A stretch of DNA of 64,000 bases, taken from positions 11,190 through 75,189 of the forward strand of contig CAZYQW010000045.1 of assembly GCA_964649825.1 (NCBI GenBank). The letters are read 5' to 3'. The position numbers were made by a program, and so were the translations under genes. The notes under the pieces are model-generated. The model searched no databases, had not been told where the DNA came from, and saw nothing but the letters and a program-made list of their open reading frames with translations. This document shows, in pieces, positions 63,961 through 64,000 of the stretch. The first letter of the stretch is position 1; every line of letters begins with the position of its first letter. Origin of the DNA: CAZYQW01 sp964649825. GTDB taxonomy: Bacteria > Planctomycetota > B15-G4 > JADJEK01.

Positions 63961-64000
63961 GGCGCCCAGGCCGCGGCGCGAACCCCGCGCGCACCCCCGG

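Overview
The window is a densely coded, very GC-rich chromosomal segment (roughly 70% G+C by eye) with 46 supported protein genes. I see no rRNA, tRNA, CRISPR array, transposase or phage gene. The organism is a diderm bacterium: the window holds an outer-membrane secretin lipoprotein, ExbB/ExbD proteins, many Sec signal peptides and lipoboxes, and a possible LPS-type glycosyltransferase. Several large secreted TPR or propeller-like proteins and the doubled ExbD genes recall high-GC Planctomycetota, but this is an inference and no marker gene here decides it.

Layout. 1-600: the edge of an unknown minus-strand gene and a small PepSY-like membrane protein. 618-8107 (+): a sulfate uptake operon (ATPase fused to two universal-stress domains, binding lipoprotein, two permeases) translationally coupled to a histidine kinase and an OmpR-type regulator. 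8139-21458 (-): aconitase followed by a complete glycolate oxidase glcD-glcE-glcF chain, then an M61 peptidase, a family 2 glycosyltransferase, a DinG-like helicase and a divergent endonuclease III-like Fe-S protein. 21459-21953: a gene-free stretch with a pseudoknotted candidate RNA. 21954-27113: a ThiF/MoeB-type E1 enzyme and two secreted proteins. 27194-39525 (-): pabB, three envelope proteins, then rny-ymdB-ispA-dxs-nadK-truD (RNA turnover, isoprenoid precursors, NADP, tRNA pseudouridine). 39639-49180: a Xer recombinase, a threonine dehydratase-like enzyme, a PAP2 membrane protein, glycogen phosphorylase and two TPR proteins. 49388-57476 (+): mtaB, a family 4 uracil-DNA glycosylase, then a type IV pilus/type II secretion-like set (PilM-PilN fusion, PilO/GspM-like protein, FN3-bearing protein, lipoprotein secretin). 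57842-63913 (+): two secreted TPR proteins, ExbB and two ExbD proteins.

How the genes work together. Neighbours are tightly coupled: many junctions are 4-bp ATGA, GTGA or TTGA overlaps, which often decide the start codon. Several genes without a Shine-Dalgarno sequence (thiF, pabB, xer, mtaB) instead have a TANNNT box 6-7 nt before the start, the signature of leaderless transcripts. Points of most interest are the pseudoknotted RNA with two competing hairpins before thiF, the endonuclease III-like protein that keeps the aspartate and Fe-S loop but lacks the glycosylase lysine, the CysA-Usp-Usp fusion, and the PilM-PilN/secretin machine next to a TPR-ExbB-ExbD-ExbD set.
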